From: Granulosicoccus antarcticus IMCC3135
Lineage (GTDB): Bacteria > Pseudomonadota > Gammaproteobacteria > Granulosicoccales > Granulosicoccaceae
Direction: 5' to 3'
DNA: 64,000 bases
Assembly: GCF_002215215.1 (NCBI RefSeq)
Contig: NZ_CP018632.1
Location: 4,646,501-4,710,500, forward strand
Part shown: positions 1-8,460 of the stretch, in pieces
How positions within the stretch are numbered: position 1 is the first letter of the stretch
Layout of the letters: every line of letters begins with the position of its first letter
Notes under the pieces: model-generated
Databases searched by the model: none
Told to the model about the DNA's origin: nothing
Seen by the model: only the letters and a program-made list of their open reading frames with translations
Position numbers and translations under genes: made by a program

Positions 1-261
1 GCCTTCGAGCGGAATCACATGGCCTTCCAGTGAAGTACCGATGCCATAGGGCACAACCGGCGTGCGGTTGGCCGAACAGATCTGCATGATCTGCGACACC
101 TCTTGTGTATTCTCGGGGAACGCTACGGCATCAGGCAAATTTGGCGTACTGTGAGCTTCATCGTGACTATGCATCTCCAGGATGGAGCTACCTGTTGACA
201 ATCGTTCGCCCAACAGCTCACGTAATTGTTCGATGGCAACAGCAATATTCTCAGAGGGCAC
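1..261 (-). CDS. FAD-linked oxidase (D-lactate dehydrogenase/GlcD type), N-terminal part cut by window edge
   Basis: Reading from 261 downward gives 87 residues of a flavoprotein; the rest lies beyond the left edge. The segment PYGIGTSLEGHVIPL, preceded by PDAVAFPENTQEVSQIM, is the start of the FAD-binding-4 (PCMH-type) domain typical of D-lactate dehydrogenase (cytochrome) and glycolate oxidase GlcD. GTG at 261 is chosen because an in-frame TGA lies at 298-300, no ATG lies between, and AGGAA precedes the GTG at a suitable distance. The family oxidises 2-hydroxy acids and passes electrons to the respiratory chain. The substrate cannot be told from this part. It may be last in a short minus-strand run with msrA. 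Confidence 0.8.
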   Translation of the reverse strand, partial: MPSENIAVAIEQLRELLGERLSTGSSILEMHSHDEAHSTPNLPDAVAFPENTQEVSQIMQICSANRTPVVPYGIGTSLEGHVIPLEG

Positions 262-385
262 GGTTCGGGTTCCTGATGCGAAATGATGGTAGCGGATTCA
301 GACACCCATCATGAATCGCCTATCCCGTGATGGCAAGTCCCTTTGCCTTAATACGACAGGATCATCAGCAAGTCAGTTGACTGAT

Positions 386-901
386 TCAGGCAACCGTACT
401 GCGTTTCGGCAATTTCCAGCCTGGTCTGACAAAGTGACAGGTATAGCCGCTGGGAAGTCGCTCCAGATAATCCTGATGCTCGGGTTCAGCTTCCCAGAAA
501 TCAGAAACCGGTTCCAGTTCAGTCACCACTTTGGCGGGCCACAGCCCGGATGCATCCACATCGGCAATGGTGTCCAAAGCCACCTGCTTCTGCTCTTCAC
601 TGGTGTAGTAAATCGCTGAACGATATGATGGCCCTGTATCGTTACCCTGACGCATTGGTGTGCTGGGGTCATGAATCTGGAAGAAAAACTCCAGAATGGT
701 GCGGTAATCGGTCGCCGCCGGATCAAAGATAATCTCGATGCCTTCCGCATGATTGCCATGATTGCGATAGGTCGCATTCTCGACCTCTCCACCGGTATAG
801 CCGACACGCGTCGACACGATACCCGGCATACGACGTATCAGATCCTGCATGCCCCAGAAGCAGCCACCTGCCAGTACAGCTCGTTGATTGTTGGTACTCA
901 T
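386..901 (-). CDS. msrA: Peptide-methionine (S)-S-oxide reductase MsrA
   Basis: MsrA reduces the S epimer of methionine sulfoxide in proteins and free methionine, repairing oxidative damage. The 171-residue product has GGCFWG at residues 12-17, with the catalytic cysteine at C14, followed by the TRVGYTGG stretch and the [10 protein letters not shown]-like substrate loop (here [14 protein letters not shown]). Length and motif order fit the class. The ATG at 901 is preferred over an upstream start because AGGG lies about 8 bases before it and the N-terminus then matches the family. It is followed by the cut FAD oxidase and preceded by the folate cyclo-ligase on the same strand. No fused MsrB domain is seen. 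Confidence 0.95.
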   Translation of the reverse strand: MSTNNQRAVLAGGCFWGMQDLIRRMPGIVSTRVGYTGGEVENATYRNHGNHAEGIEIIFDPAATDYRTILEFFFQIHDPSTPMRQGNDTGPSYRSAIYYTSEEQKQVALDTIADVDASGLWPAKVVTELEPVSDFWEAEPEHQDYLERLPSGYTCHFVRPGWKLPKRSTVA

Positions 902-978
902 GAATGTGCCCTGTATTCTGTTTCGATTGGATAGACACATAAGTGGTGTCTATGATGACTTTTTCGACCCCAAGGGCC

Positions 979-1668
979 CTATTGGTTCACTGCCCAGACG
1001 ATATCCGATTCGGTAACAATGACATTCATCGGAATATCGTAGGGTTGCGGGAAAATGGTTGCTATTCGCGCTAGCGAATGACCCACGCCAATCACGATCG
1101 GTTTTACGCCCTTACCCTGCAGCTGCGCCAGAGTCCGGTCAAAGTAGCCGCCTCCATACCCCAGTCGATAGCTCTCCTTGTCAAAACCGACTAGCGGCGA
1201 GATAACGTGAGTCGGTATCAATGGCGGACCATCAACGGGCACCGGAATATTCCAGATACCGGGCTCCATCCTTGCCTCGGGCGTCCATTCACGAAAGACC
1301 AGTGGATGAGACTTGATTTCAACAACCGGCAAAGCGATGCGAACGCCTTTTCCGATAGCCCGCGCCATCCAGTCTCGCAAGTTAGGCTCACCCCGAAATG
1401 GCCAGTAGACACTGACGATGCAATTCTGTGAATCAGCCAGAATGGTATCGAGTTTTTCAGCCATACAATCGGCAGCCTTTTGACGCTCGCGAGCTGGAAC
1501 CTCCAGTCGCAAATTGATCAAATGCTGCCTTTGCGCCTTGCGCCAGCGAGCGACATCGATCGCCGTTTGTGCATCGACAACTTCATAGCCATTCTGACCC
1601 GCTTGCAACTCGTGCGCAAAGCAAGGCGATGAGGAAAAACCAGAAGGCGTCTTGTCAGAATCGCTCAT
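979..1668 (-). CDS. ygfA: 5-formyltetrahydrofolate cyclo-ligase
   Basis: The enzyme converts 5-formyl-THF to 5,10-methenyl-THF using ATP, returning a stored or inhibitory folate to one-carbon metabolism. The family signature is plain: GFDKESYRLGYGGGYFDRTL near residues 165-185, with the ATP-binding WRKAQRQ stretch near residue 45. At 229 residues it is slightly longer than the usual ~190-200 because of an N-terminal extension of about 35 residues. ATG at 1668 is used; AGGT lies about 10 bases upstream, while the alternative at 1674 would be TTG. In many gammaproteobacteria this gene follows the 6S RNA gene; that arrangement was looked for here and not found. Confidence 0.93.
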   Translation of the reverse strand: MSDSDKTPSGFSSSPCFAHELQAGQNGYEVVDAQTAIDVARWRKAQRQHLINLRLEVPARERQKAADCMAEKLDTILADSQNCIVSVYWPFRGEPNLRDWMARAIGKGVRIALPVVEIKSHPLVFREWTPEARMEPGIWNIPVPVDGPPLIPTHVISPLVGFDKESYRLGYGGGYFDRTLAQLQGKGVKPIVIGVGHSLARIATIFPQPYDIPMNVIVTESDIVWAVNQ

Positions 1669-1821
1669 ATTCAACTACCTGTGATAGTTGCAAAAATAGA
1701 ATAACTCTTGTCTCGACCGGTTGTCGGGGCAAGGCGCCTCACAACTTGCCGGACTTGCTCGCTGTGCTATCTTTCCCAGCGACTGAGTAGCCCCGATCGC
1801 CGACCTGAAAGGACCCGAACG

Positions 1822-2916
1822 ATGAAATGCGACAACCCATTCCGCACTCGACACGCTCACAGTGCAATGCAGCGCACTGTCCAGCTTCCGAGCCTGTCCG
1901 TAACTGCACTATCATTGTGCAGCCTGATCGCTCTTGGTTCAAGTGCTGCTCAGGCAGCCGATGAAAAACTGGTCATATCCGTCTACGGTTTTGCGCAGGA
2001 TGCCTTCAGCGAGATCGTCTACAAACCGTTCGAAGAACAATGCCAATGTGAACTGGTTGTAGAAACTGGCAATAGTGTCGAACGCCTGGCAAAGCTTGAA
2101 GCTCGCAAGGATGACCCGGAAATCGACATGGCGGTCATGTCGACCCACGATGCACTTTCTGCAAACCGCAAAGGTGTAACACAAGCCATTGATGTGTCAC
2201 GCCTCAGTAACTTCGACAAACTGTACGATATCGCCAAGGATCCGTTGGGTGACCACCTGGGGATCGGCTACACCTTCTATGCAACATCCATCGTCTATCG
2301 CAGTGACAAAGTCAGCATCGACAGCTGGCAGGATCTGTTCAAGGATGAATTGAAAGGCCGTGTGGCTTTTCCAAACGTGACGACCAATCAGGGACCTCCT
2401 GCGCTGTACATGCTGGGCAAGGCCATGGGTGATGATGATGCAAGCCTGGAAGCACCGATCAAACAGGTTGCAGAGCACCGGGACGATATCGTGACGTTTT
2501 ATGAACGCTCTTCGCAAGTTGCCCAGCTGATGCAGCAGGAAGAAATACTGGCAGCACCGGTGGGTCGTTTCGCCTGGGGCGCCTACACGAAAATGGATAT
2601 GCCTCTGGCATGGGCAACTCCCACTGAAGGCCAGACTGGCGGCATGAATGTGATGGTTCTCACCAAGGGCGCCAAGCATGAAGATCTGGCCTACCAGTTC
2701 ATGGACTTCTGGCTCTCAACTGGTATCCAGACCCAACTGGCTGAGGCACTGGTGGACAGTCCTGCCAATGCAGAAGTGATTGTCAGCGACGAAGTGGCTG
2801 GCAACCTGACCTACGGCGCCGAGACAGTCAGCTCATTGAAGTTGATGGCACCTGATGTGATTCTCGACAATCGTGATCAGTGGCTGGAATCGTGGAACGA
2901 CAAAGTTGCTCAATGA
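1822..2916 (+). CDS. ABC transporter periplasmic substrate-binding protein, spermidine/putrescine-like
   Basis: This 364-residue protein has a basic N-terminus, a hydrophobic signal segment ending in SSAAQA (about residue 47) and a mature part of SBP_bac_8/PotD type (VISVYGFAQDAFSEIVYKPFEEQ, then repeated FYATSIVYRSDK-like and DLFKDELKGRVAFPN segments). It should bind the imported solute in the periplasm. The ATG at 1822 has AAAGGA 8 bases upstream. It heads a tight operon with two permeases, an ATPase fused to a nucleoside hydrolase, and adenine deaminase. The neighbours suggest a purine base or nucleoside as substrate, although the fold family is best known for polyamines, thiamine and iron. 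The substrate assignment is inference. Confidence 0.85.
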   Translation: MKCDNPFRTRHAHSAMQRTVQLPSLSVTALSLCSLIALGSSAAQAADEKLVISVYGFAQDAFSEIVYKPFEEQCQCELVVETGNSVERLAKLEARKDDPEIDMAVMSTHDALSANRKGVTQAIDVSRLSNFDKLYDIAKDPLGDHLGIGYTFYATSIVYRSDKVSIDSWQDLFKDELKGRVAFPNVTTNQGPPALYMLGKAMGDDDASLEAPIKQVAEHRDDIVTFYERSSQVAQLMQQEEILAAPVGRFAWGAYTKMDMPLAWATPTEGQTGGMNVMVLTKGAKHEDLAYQFMDFWLSTGIQTQLAEALVDSPANAEVIVSDEVAGNLTYGAETVSSLKLMAPDVILDNRDQWLESWNDKVAQ

Positions 2917-2945
2917 TTCGCCATTAACCAGCAGACGGCATTCCG

Positions 2946-3773
2946 ATGTTTGAAAACAAGTTTGTAGGCATGGCGCTGGTGCTGCCAGGGGTGCTGTTTG
3001 CAGCCCTGGTTTTTCTGCTACCCGTCGGTTACCTGCTCGCCGAAGGCTTCCAGAGCGCCGATGGCTGGAGCTTTTCCCCCTATATAGAGTTCTTTTCCAG
3101 CGAGCGTAATCGAACGGTATTCCTGCGCACTCTGAAACTGGGTGCCATGGTGACAGTGGTGTCGACCATCATCGGCTACGCGGCGGCCTGGAGTATCGTC
3201 TCACTGAAGCCTACCTCTCGTGGACGCCTGATCGGCCTGGTGATTCTGCCTTTGATGATTTCACCCGTGGCTCGGACTTACGCCTGGATCGTTATTCTGG
3301 GACGCACGGGCATCGTCAATCAGGCGCTAATGACCATCGGCCTCAGTGATGAGCCCATCCGGTTTCTGTTTACCGAGACGGCCGTCTTCATCGGCTTGTT
3401 ACAGCTTTTCCTGCCTCTCATGATTCTATCGCTCTCCAGCGCCATGGAAAACATGCCTGCTGATGCCGTTGCGGCAGCCCGTGTTCTGGGTGCCAACCCG
3501 CTCCAGGTATTCTGGAAAGTGATTCTGCCCCTGACCCGGGAAGGCCTGGTGATTGGCGGCACACTCGTATTCACAGGTTCTCTGACCGCGTTCATTACAC
3601 CCGCCATTCTGGGTGGATCAAAGGTGCTGATGCTCGAGACCCTGCTTTACCAGAGAGTAACCGTTGCCAATGACATTGCCTCAGCCAGCGTTATTGCCAT
3701 GATTCTGATTGTCATGAGCTTCTGCGCCAACCAGCTGCTCAAGCGTGTCGCTACCGCCAGAGGTGCAAAGTGA
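2946..3773 (+). CDS. ABC transporter permease (PotB/PotH-like)
   Basis: A 275-residue inner-membrane protein with about six transmembrane segments. The EAA loop that docks on the ATPase is visible as AVAAARVLGANPLQVFWKVILP near residues 178-200. It should form the translocation channel together with the following permease. Its TGA stop overlaps the GTG start of the next gene by 4 bases (GTGA, 3770-3773), so the two are probably translationally coupled. It lies 29 bases after the binding-protein gene. Closest in type to the first permease of polyamine/thiamine-type importers. Confidence 0.9.
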   Translation: MFENKFVGMALVLPGVLFAALVFLLPVGYLLAEGFQSADGWSFSPYIEFFSSERNRTVFLRTLKLGAMVTVVSTIIGYAAAWSIVSLKPTSRGRLIGLVILPLMISPVARTYAWIVILGRTGIVNQALMTIGLSDEPIRFLFTETAVFIGLLQLFLPLMILSLSSAMENMPADAVAAARVLGANPLQVFWKVILPLTREGLVIGGTLVFTGSLTAFITPAILGGSKVLMLETLLYQRVTVANDIASASVIAMILIVMSFCANQLLKRVATARGAK

Positions 3774-4549
3774 TCAGTCGATTTTTGCAATGGACAGTAC
3801 TAGCGCTGACCATCGGATTCCTGATAGGACCTTTCTTCATTATCGTGGCGGCGGGCCTGTCTGCCGGAGAATCATTGGCCTTTCCACCACAGGGCCTGTC
3901 CCTGCGCTGGGTCATCAAAGTCTTCCAGATAGACAGTTTTCGCGATAGTTTCCTGCTGTCGATGGGATTGGCTATTTTTGGCACATTGGCAGCCCTGATA
4001 CTGGGCGTACCGATTGCCTATGCGCTGGCTCGCTACAAACTACCTTTTGGCGAGACGCTGCGAACCATTGTCTCGGCCCCCATTATCGTGCCCGGCATCA
4101 TAGTCGGACTGGCTTTGCTGCGCTATTTGGTGGTGCCTCTGAATGTCGAAGTTGTTGCAGCTTTGTTTGCGGCTCACACAGCGCTCATATTGCCCTACGC
4201 GGTGCGCGTTGTTTCTGCCTCTCTGAGCAATCTGAGAAGTGATATCGAAGAGGCCGCTGTACTGCTGGGCGCCTCGCGACTGGGAGCATTTTTCAGAGTC
4301 GTTCTACCCAACATCAAGAGTGGCATTCTGGCCGCCTTCATTCTGGGCTTTGTCACCAGTTTCAACCAGGTACCCGTCTCGTTGTTCCTTTCAGGTCCCG
4401 GGGTGCGCACTTTGCCCATCGACATGATCTCCTACCTGGAAACCACCTACGACCCATCGGTGGCAGCACTGTCCGCCTTACTCGCATTCCTTTCCATTGC
4501 CATTGTCTTCGTGGCTGAACGATTTCTCGGATTTTCCCGCTATGTCTGA
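3770..4549 (+). CDS. ABC transporter permease (PotC/PotI-like)
   Basis: The second 259-residue inner-membrane permease of the importer. It has six predicted hydrophobic segments and an EAA loop (DIEEAAVLLGASRLGAFFRV) near residues 156-175. It starts with GTG at 3770, overlapping the stop of the first permease. Its own stop overlaps the ATG of the ATPase gene by 8 bases (4542-4549). Such close packing argues for stoichiometric synthesis of the transporter. Nothing unusual was seen in the sequence. Confidence 0.9.
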   Translation: MISRFLQWTVLALTIGFLIGPFFIIVAAGLSAGESLAFPPQGLSLRWVIKVFQIDSFRDSFLLSMGLAIFGTLAALILGVPIAYALARYKLPFGETLRTIVSAPIIVPGIIVGLALLRYLVVPLNVEVVAALFAAHTALILPYAVRVVSASLSNLRSDIEEAAVLLGASRLGAFFRVVLPNIKSGILAAFILGFVTSFNQVPVSLFLSGPGVRTLPIDMISYLETTYDPSVAALSALLAFLSIAIVFVAERFLGFSRYV

Positions 4550-6656
4550 CTACCTACAACTCGAGTCACTGACACTGAACTACGGGAAAACAGTAGCCGT
4601 CGATTCCCTGAGCCTGTCTATTGCTCAGGGTGAACTGGTTGCTTTTCTGGGCCCCTCCGGCTGTGGCAAAAGCACTACCATGCGTGCTATCGCCGGTCTG
4701 ATGAAAACCCGATCGGGCCGAATACGTCTGGACGGCAAGGACATTACTCGCAAGTCACCCAACAAGCGCGATGTGGGTATGGTGTTTCAATCCTATGCCC
4801 TGTTCCCTCATCTGAACGTGACCGAGAACGTAGCCTTCGGCCTGCGCCTCAAAGGCCTTGCCGATCTGGATGTTGCGATGCGGGTCAACGATGGATTGTC
4901 GATGGTAGGACTGACGGAGTTTGCCCAGCGCATGCCGGCTGAACTCTCCGGTGGACAGCAACAGCGCGTGGCACTGGCTCGGGCACTGGTCATGGACCCC
5001 AAAGTATTGCTGCTCGATGAGCCCCTGTCCAACCTGGATGCACGCCTGAGGCTGGAAATGCGCAGCGAGCTGCAACGGGTTCAGAAAAAAACCGGGCTGA
5101 CCATGATCTTCGTGACGCACGATCAGGTAGAAGCACTGTCTCTGGCCGATCGTATCGTTGTCATGAACCGCGGCTGTGTCGAGCAGATCGGTACTCCCGA
5201 AGAGATCTACAACACGCCTGCAACGCGATTTGTGGCAGATTTCGTCGGCTTCGAGAATATCATTCCGATCAACAGTCCTCTGTCGTTGACAGGCTCCCTG
5301 CCAGCTGACGTTCAAGGGCTAGCCTGGCGTCCTGCCAGCGTGGTCATGGGAAGCGGCCCCTACAGCGGCAAGATCATGGGCAATGCCTTTGCAGGCACCG
5401 TGCGTGAATACCTGCTTGAGACCGCTTTTGGCCCTATACGTGCCGATGTGGCGCCCGAGCTACCCGCCTATCAATCCGGTTCTCAGATAGCCTTTGACCT
5501 GCCACTGTACATGGCGGTGCAGCTAACGAACATGAAACAGGATCCAGCCATCGAGCAAGCTATCGCTGCCTCTGATGCCGAAGCACAGACTGTGGCTGCA
5601 CCCGGAGCAACTTCGCCGGAAACATCGGCACCCATGGCCGCGATTGCGCCCACCTCAACGACAAATCCTGTGTCCACGACTTTGAACGCGACTATGTCCG
5701 AACTCACAGAACCCAAGCTCAACCTCTGGGTCGATACCGACATGGGATTCGACGACATGCATGCCTTACTGGTCCTGCGTCACCAAGGGGTCAGACCCGC
5801 AGGACAATCCCTGGTGTTTGGCTGCACGCCGTTACCGCAGGTTCTCAACAATGCAATGAGCTTTGACAGCACATTCAACTGGTATGGATCATGGCATGCT
5901 GGTGCATCCGCCTCTTACGACGGCATCATCCGAACCGCTGAGCACGTGCTGGGCTGGAGCGGAATGCTGACCCGTGGAGCGATGCTGCCGCAAGGGCCTT
6001 TGATGCCATACGCCGCAGACTCAACAGCTGCCATGATCGACTGGCTATCGACGAACCCCGAGCAGCCTGAAATACTGGCCATGGGGCCGTTGACCAATAT
6101 CGCTCAATTGGTACAGCAGGCACCTGAACTGGCCGCACGCATTACTCGCCTGACCTGGATGGGGGGTTCAACAGGCCAGGGTAACCAGACGGCCTATGGC
6201 GAGTTCAACGCCTGGGCAGATGCCAAAGCTGCCTCCATTGTGTTTGCATCAGGCATTCCCATTCAGATGGTCGATCTGGAAGTCTGCCGACAGGTTCAAC
6301 TACAACCGGACGATCTGATCCCTTTGACAGACCCGGATTTACCAATGGGCCCACTGCTCCATGACTTGCTGGGTGGCTACCTGGATATTGGCCTGTCACG
6401 GGGCCGAAGCGGCATGGCGGTGTACGATCCGGTTGCCGCTGCGGCCATCGTCGCCAGTGATGATTTCGAATCAAGGCCTGTCAACATCCTGATCGAGACT
6501 CTGGATTCTGATCGTGAAGGTCAGACGATCATCTCTGATGCGATTGCCGGCCAGAGCCTGCATACGGTGCTCACGCTCAAGAATGCAAGCCGTGTCAAAA
6601 GCATGCTGATGGAAGCCTTGCTAAGCGCTGCGAAGAATGAAGGCTGGCAAGGGTAA
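4542..6656 (+). CDS. ABC transporter ATPase fused to an inosine-uridine-type nucleoside hydrolase
   Basis: One 704-residue reading frame without interruption. Residues 1-240 are a PotA-like ATPase: Walker A GPSGCGKST at 37-45, signature LSGGQQQR at 135-142, Walker B LLLDEP at 156-161, switch H193. Residues 240-333 hold a TOBE-like regulatory part. An Ala/Thr/Pro-rich linker (about 334-390) leads to a nucleoside hydrolase domain beginning with LWVDTDMGFDD; D398, D400, D404 and D405 match the calcium-binding DxDxxxDD of the IunH family, and LAMGPLTNIA, typical of the family, follows. An in-frame ATG at 5694 lacks a ribosome site, so a separate hydrolase gene is unlikely. The fusion puts ribosyl-bond hydrolysis on the cytoplasmic face of an importer and suggests nucleoside uptake. 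Activity of either half is not proven. Confidence 0.88.
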   Translation: MSDYLQLESLTLNYGKTVAVDSLSLSIAQGELVAFLGPSGCGKSTTMRAIAGLMKTRSGRIRLDGKDITRKSPNKRDVGMVFQSYALFPHLNVTENVAFGLRLKGLADLDVAMRVNDGLSMVGLTEFAQRMPAELSGGQQQRVALARALVMDPKVLLLDEPLSNLDARLRLEMRSELQRVQKKTGLTMIFVTHDQVEALSLADRIVVMNRGCVEQIGTPEEIYNTPATRFVADFVGFENIIPINSPLSLTGSLPADVQGLAWRPASVVMGSGPYSGKIMGNAFAGTVREYLLETAFGPIRADVAPELPAYQSGSQIAFDLPLYMAVQLTNMKQDPAIEQAIAASDAEAQTVAAPGATSPETSAPMAAIAPTSTTNPVSTTLNATMSELTEPKLNLWVDTDMGFDDMHALLVLRHQGVRPAGQSLVFGCTPLPQVLNNAMSFDSTFNWYGSWHAGASASYDGIIRTAEHVLGWSGMLTRGAMLPQGPLMPYAADSTAAMIDWLSTNPEQPEILAMGPLTNIAQLVQQAPELAARITRLTWMGGSTGQGNQTAYGEFNAWADAKAASIVFASGIPIQMVDLEVCRQVQLQPDDLIPLTDPDLPMGPLLHDLLGGYLDIGLSRGRSGMAVYDPVAAAAIVASDDFESRPVNILIETLDSDREGQTIISDAIAGQSLHTVLTLKNASRVKSMLMEALLSAAKNEGWQG

Positions 6657-6662
6657 TCTGAC

Positions 6663-8432
6663 ATGAGAGCCACGGAACCGCAGGACTTGAACGAGCGTGC
6701 CTTGCGAGATCGCGCGGTTGCGGCGGCTCGTGGCGATGAACCATTCGATCTGCTGATTCGTGATGGCAGCCTGTTTGATGCCATCACCGGAGAAACACGT
6801 AAAGCGGATATTGGCCTGATCGGTCCATTGATTGCCAGCGTTCATGCAACAGGTCTGCATCAGGCAGCCAGCCAGAGCATTAATGCCAGTTGTCAGATTG
6901 CCATACCCGGGCTGATTGACACCCATATGCATGTGGAAAGCTCGATGATCACGCCTGCCAGTTATGCGCAGGCGGTGCTGCCACGTGGTGTCACCAGCAT
7001 TGTCTGGGACCCGCATGAGTTAGGCAATGTCCACGGCATGGCAGGCGTCAACTGGGCGATTGAAGCAAGCTCCGAACTCGACCTGCGGGTCGTACTGCTG
7101 GCACCTTCCTGCGTGCCTTCAGCGCCGGGCTTAGAGCTTGCGGGTGCTGATTTCGCCGCCGATACCTTGCAAAGCATTCTGGCCATGCCGCAGGTTGGTG
7201 GCGTGGCGGAAGTCATGAACATGCGCGGCGTCATCGAACGCGAAGAGCGTATGACAAGCCTGGTACAGGCAGGACTGGACAGTGGCAAACCGGTTTTTGG
7301 TCACGCACGCAGTCTCAGCGGTCCCGACCTGGCAGCCTTCATGGCCGCTGGTGTGGTTACCGATCACGAGATTACCTCGGCCGAGGATCTGATGCACAAA
7401 CTGCGAGCGGGTCTGGGTATCGAATTGCGTGGTTCACACGACCACCTGCTGCCCGAATGTGTGGCGGCCTTGAACGAACTGGGCTTTCTACCCAGCAACC
7501 TGACGCTGTGTACTGATGATGTCTTTCCAGACGACTTATACGAACGTGGCGGCCTTGATGATGTGGTGCGCCGCCTGATCAGCTACGGCATGCCGGCTAG
7601 CTGGGCACTGCGAGCAGCCAGCTACAATGCAGCCCTGCGCCTGTCACGCCCCGACCTTGGTTTGCTGGCAGCAGGACGCCGTGCCGACTTGGCCCTGGTT
7701 GATTCGCTCGACAATCTGCACTGTCATCGCGTCATCACCAATGGCAAGACTGTCGCAGTCGAGGGCAAGTGCCTGACGACTCCGATCGCCTGCGATACCA
7801 CCCCCTTGATCTCATCTGTGAAAGTTGACAGCTTGGATGCCGGTGATTTCCATCTGCATGCCAAAGGTGATTCAGTCAAGATCAGAGCGATTCACAAACC
7901 CCGTTTTACCGAGCACGCCACGCTTGAGGCCCGTGTCGTTGATGGCATTGTCATACCTCCTGCAGAAGTCACCCTGATGGCGATCACACACCGCCACGGA
8001 CGGGCCGCGGCCAAACCCAAAGTCGCTTTCCTCACAGGCTGGGGACAATGGCAAGGCGCCTTTGCCACAACCGTCTCTCACGACAGTCATAATCTGACAG
8101 CCTTTGGCGGCCATGAGCGCGACCTGGCTGCAGCCTGTAATGCCGTCATCCAGATGCAGGGCGGTATGGCGGTTGCCATCGACGGTAAAGTGATTGCCAC
8201 CCTGCCCCTGCCCTTATCCGGGCTTATCTCCGACAGACCTCTCAGCGAGATCTCCGAACAGTTCAAGAACTTGCGAGACGCCATGGATCAGGTCATACAG
8301 TGGCAACCACCCTATCTGATATTCAAGGCCTGCTTCGGTGCCAGCCTGGCTTGCAATGCCGGTCCTCATCTGACCGATATGGGCATTGCGGATCACGCCA
8401 TCAGCCCGACACCGCTTTCATCGATAATGTGA
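6663..8432 (+). CDS. ade: Adenine deaminase
   Basis: The 589-residue product matches the length of Escherichia coli Ade (588). It has the amidohydrolase metal site PGLIDTHMHVESSM (H88 and H90), the GHARSLSG and DHEITS segments, and the late CTDDVFPDDL motif. The enzyme deaminates adenine to hypoxanthine and releases ammonia in the cytoplasm. It begins 6 bases after the transporter-hydrolase fusion, with AAGGG upstream, so it is probably last in the import operon. Together they suggest adenosine or adenine uptake, cleavage to the base and deamination toward urate, whose catabolic genes lie 3 kb downstream. Confidence 0.93.
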   Translation: MRATEPQDLNERALRDRAVAAARGDEPFDLLIRDGSLFDAITGETRKADIGLIGPLIASVHATGLHQAASQSINASCQIAIPGLIDTHMHVESSMITPASYAQAVLPRGVTSIVWDPHELGNVHGMAGVNWAIEASSELDLRVVLLAPSCVPSAPGLELAGADFAADTLQSILAMPQVGGVAEVMNMRGVIEREERMTSLVQAGLDSGKPVFGHARSLSGPDLAAFMAAGVVTDHEITSAEDLMHKLRAGLGIELRGSHDHLLPECVAALNELGFLPSNLTLCTDDVFPDDLYERGGLDDVVRRLISYGMPASWALRAASYNAALRLSRPDLGLLAAGRRADLALVDSLDNLHCHRVITNGKTVAVEGKCLTTPIACDTTPLISSVKVDSLDAGDFHLHAKGDSVKIRAIHKPRFTEHATLEARVVDGIVIPPAEVTLMAITHRHGRAAAKPKVAFLTGWGQWQGAFATTVSHDSHNLTAFGGHERDLAAACNAVIQMQGGMAVAIDGKVIATLPLPLSGLISDRPLSEISEQFKNLRDAMDQVIQWQPPYLIFKACFGASLACNAGPHLTDMGIADHAISPTPLSSIM

Positions 8433-8460
8433 TGCCAGGGCACCTGTCTCGAACAGCTTC

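Noticed and set aside
1675-1821. 6S RNA upstream of the folate cyclo-ligase gene
   Set aside because: That order is common in gammaproteobacteria and the region has TCGGGGC/GCCCCGA arms, but the gap is only ~150 bases, overlaps the leader of the divergent transporter operon, and the arms do not extend into the long 6S stem.
5694-6656. A separate nucleoside hydrolase gene starting at the internal ATG
   Set aside because: There is no ribosome site before 5694 and the frame is continuous with the ATPase through a typical linker, so a fusion is the simpler reading.
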